From: Pseudomonadota bacterium
Lineage (GTDB): Bacteria > Pseudomonadota > Gammaproteobacteria > Burkholderiales > Burkholderiaceae_C
NCBI GenBank assembly: GCA_023435325.1
Contig: JAEYRT010000241.1
Location: 1 to 5,837, forward strand
Reading direction: 5' to 3'
DNA length: 5,837 bases
The stretch's first letter is position 1, and each line of letters opens with the position of its first letter. Below the pieces are notes generated by a model. That model was given only the letters and a program-made list of their open reading frames with translations, did not search any database and was not told where the DNA came from. Below are positions 5,678 to 5,837 of this stretch, in pieces. The translations under genes were made by a program, and so were the position numbers.

Positions 5678-5837
5678 TCAGCGGTAGAACGCCTCGACCG
5701 TACCCTTGAGCTTGATCAGCAGCGGACGCCCCTTGCGGTCGAGCGTCTTGCCTGCGGGCACTTTCACCCAGCCTTCGCTGATGCAGTATTCCTCGACGTC
5801 ATTGCGCTCCTTGCCGTTGAAGCGGATGCCAACATCG
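5678..5837 (-). CDS. DUF3297 family protein (partial, C-terminal 52 residues)
   Basis: A gene running off the right edge; only its last 52 codons and the TGA (5678-5680) are in the window. The translation begins DVGIRFNGKERNDVEEYCIS and continues EGWVKVPAGKTLDRKGRPLL, ending IKLKGTVEAFYR. I recognise this as the conserved C-terminal part of DUF3297, a family of small soluble proteins of about 80 aa found in many proteobacteria and without an established function. The lysine- and arginine-rich surface and compact size might suit nucleic-acid or ribosome contact, but that is speculation. About 30 N-terminal residues and the start codon should lie just beyond the edge. It converges on sstT, and its transcript would end at the shared hairpin terminator. 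Confidence 0.85.
   Translation of the reverse strand, partial: DVGIRFNGKERNDVEEYCISEGWVKVPAGKTLDRKGRPLLIKLKGTVEAFYR

Overview
The window looks like ordinary chromosomal DNA of a Gram-negative bacterium, most likely a betaproteobacterium of the Comamonadaceae (Comamonas-like). This placement is inferred from the moderately high G+C content, the style of the RlmB, Sir2 and DUF3297 proteins, and a short intergenic sequence that resembles a repeat I remember from that family. I see no phage, transposon, CRISPR, tRNA or rRNA signal.

Left part (1-2622), all on the + strand: a YigZ/IMPACT-family protein (76-672), a small unrecognised ORF of 73 codons (796-1017), a compact XRE-type helix-turn-helix regulator (1054-1350), and two short CHR-family membrane proteins (1439-2017 and 2014-2622) whose stop and start codons overlap in an ATGA. 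The last two are the halves of a split chromate transporter. The regulator sits 88 bp upstream on the same strand and is a reasonable candidate to control them.

Middle part (2634-4184), on the - strand: rlmB, encoding the 23S rRNA G2251 2'-O-methyltransferase, is followed after 30 bp by a Sir2-family NAD-dependent protein deacylase with a Tyr-x-x-Arg signature of the desuccinylase/demalonylase class. The 30-bp gap and the first codons of the Sir2 gene resemble a Comamonadaceae intergenic repeat. The Sir2 gene and the second CHR gene converge with only 11 bp between their stop codons.

Right part (4185-5837): sstT, a Na+/serine-threonine symporter of the DAACS family, is divergent from rlmB. 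It ends at a strong symmetric hairpin terminator that it shares with a convergent gene on the - strand, of which only the last 52 codons (DUF3297 family) lie in the window.

I found no convincing undescribed multi-gene system. The items most worth a second look are the XRE plus split-CHR cassette with its unknown small ORF, the class III signature of the Sir2 protein in an rlmB operon, and the repeat-like sequence at the Sir2 start.
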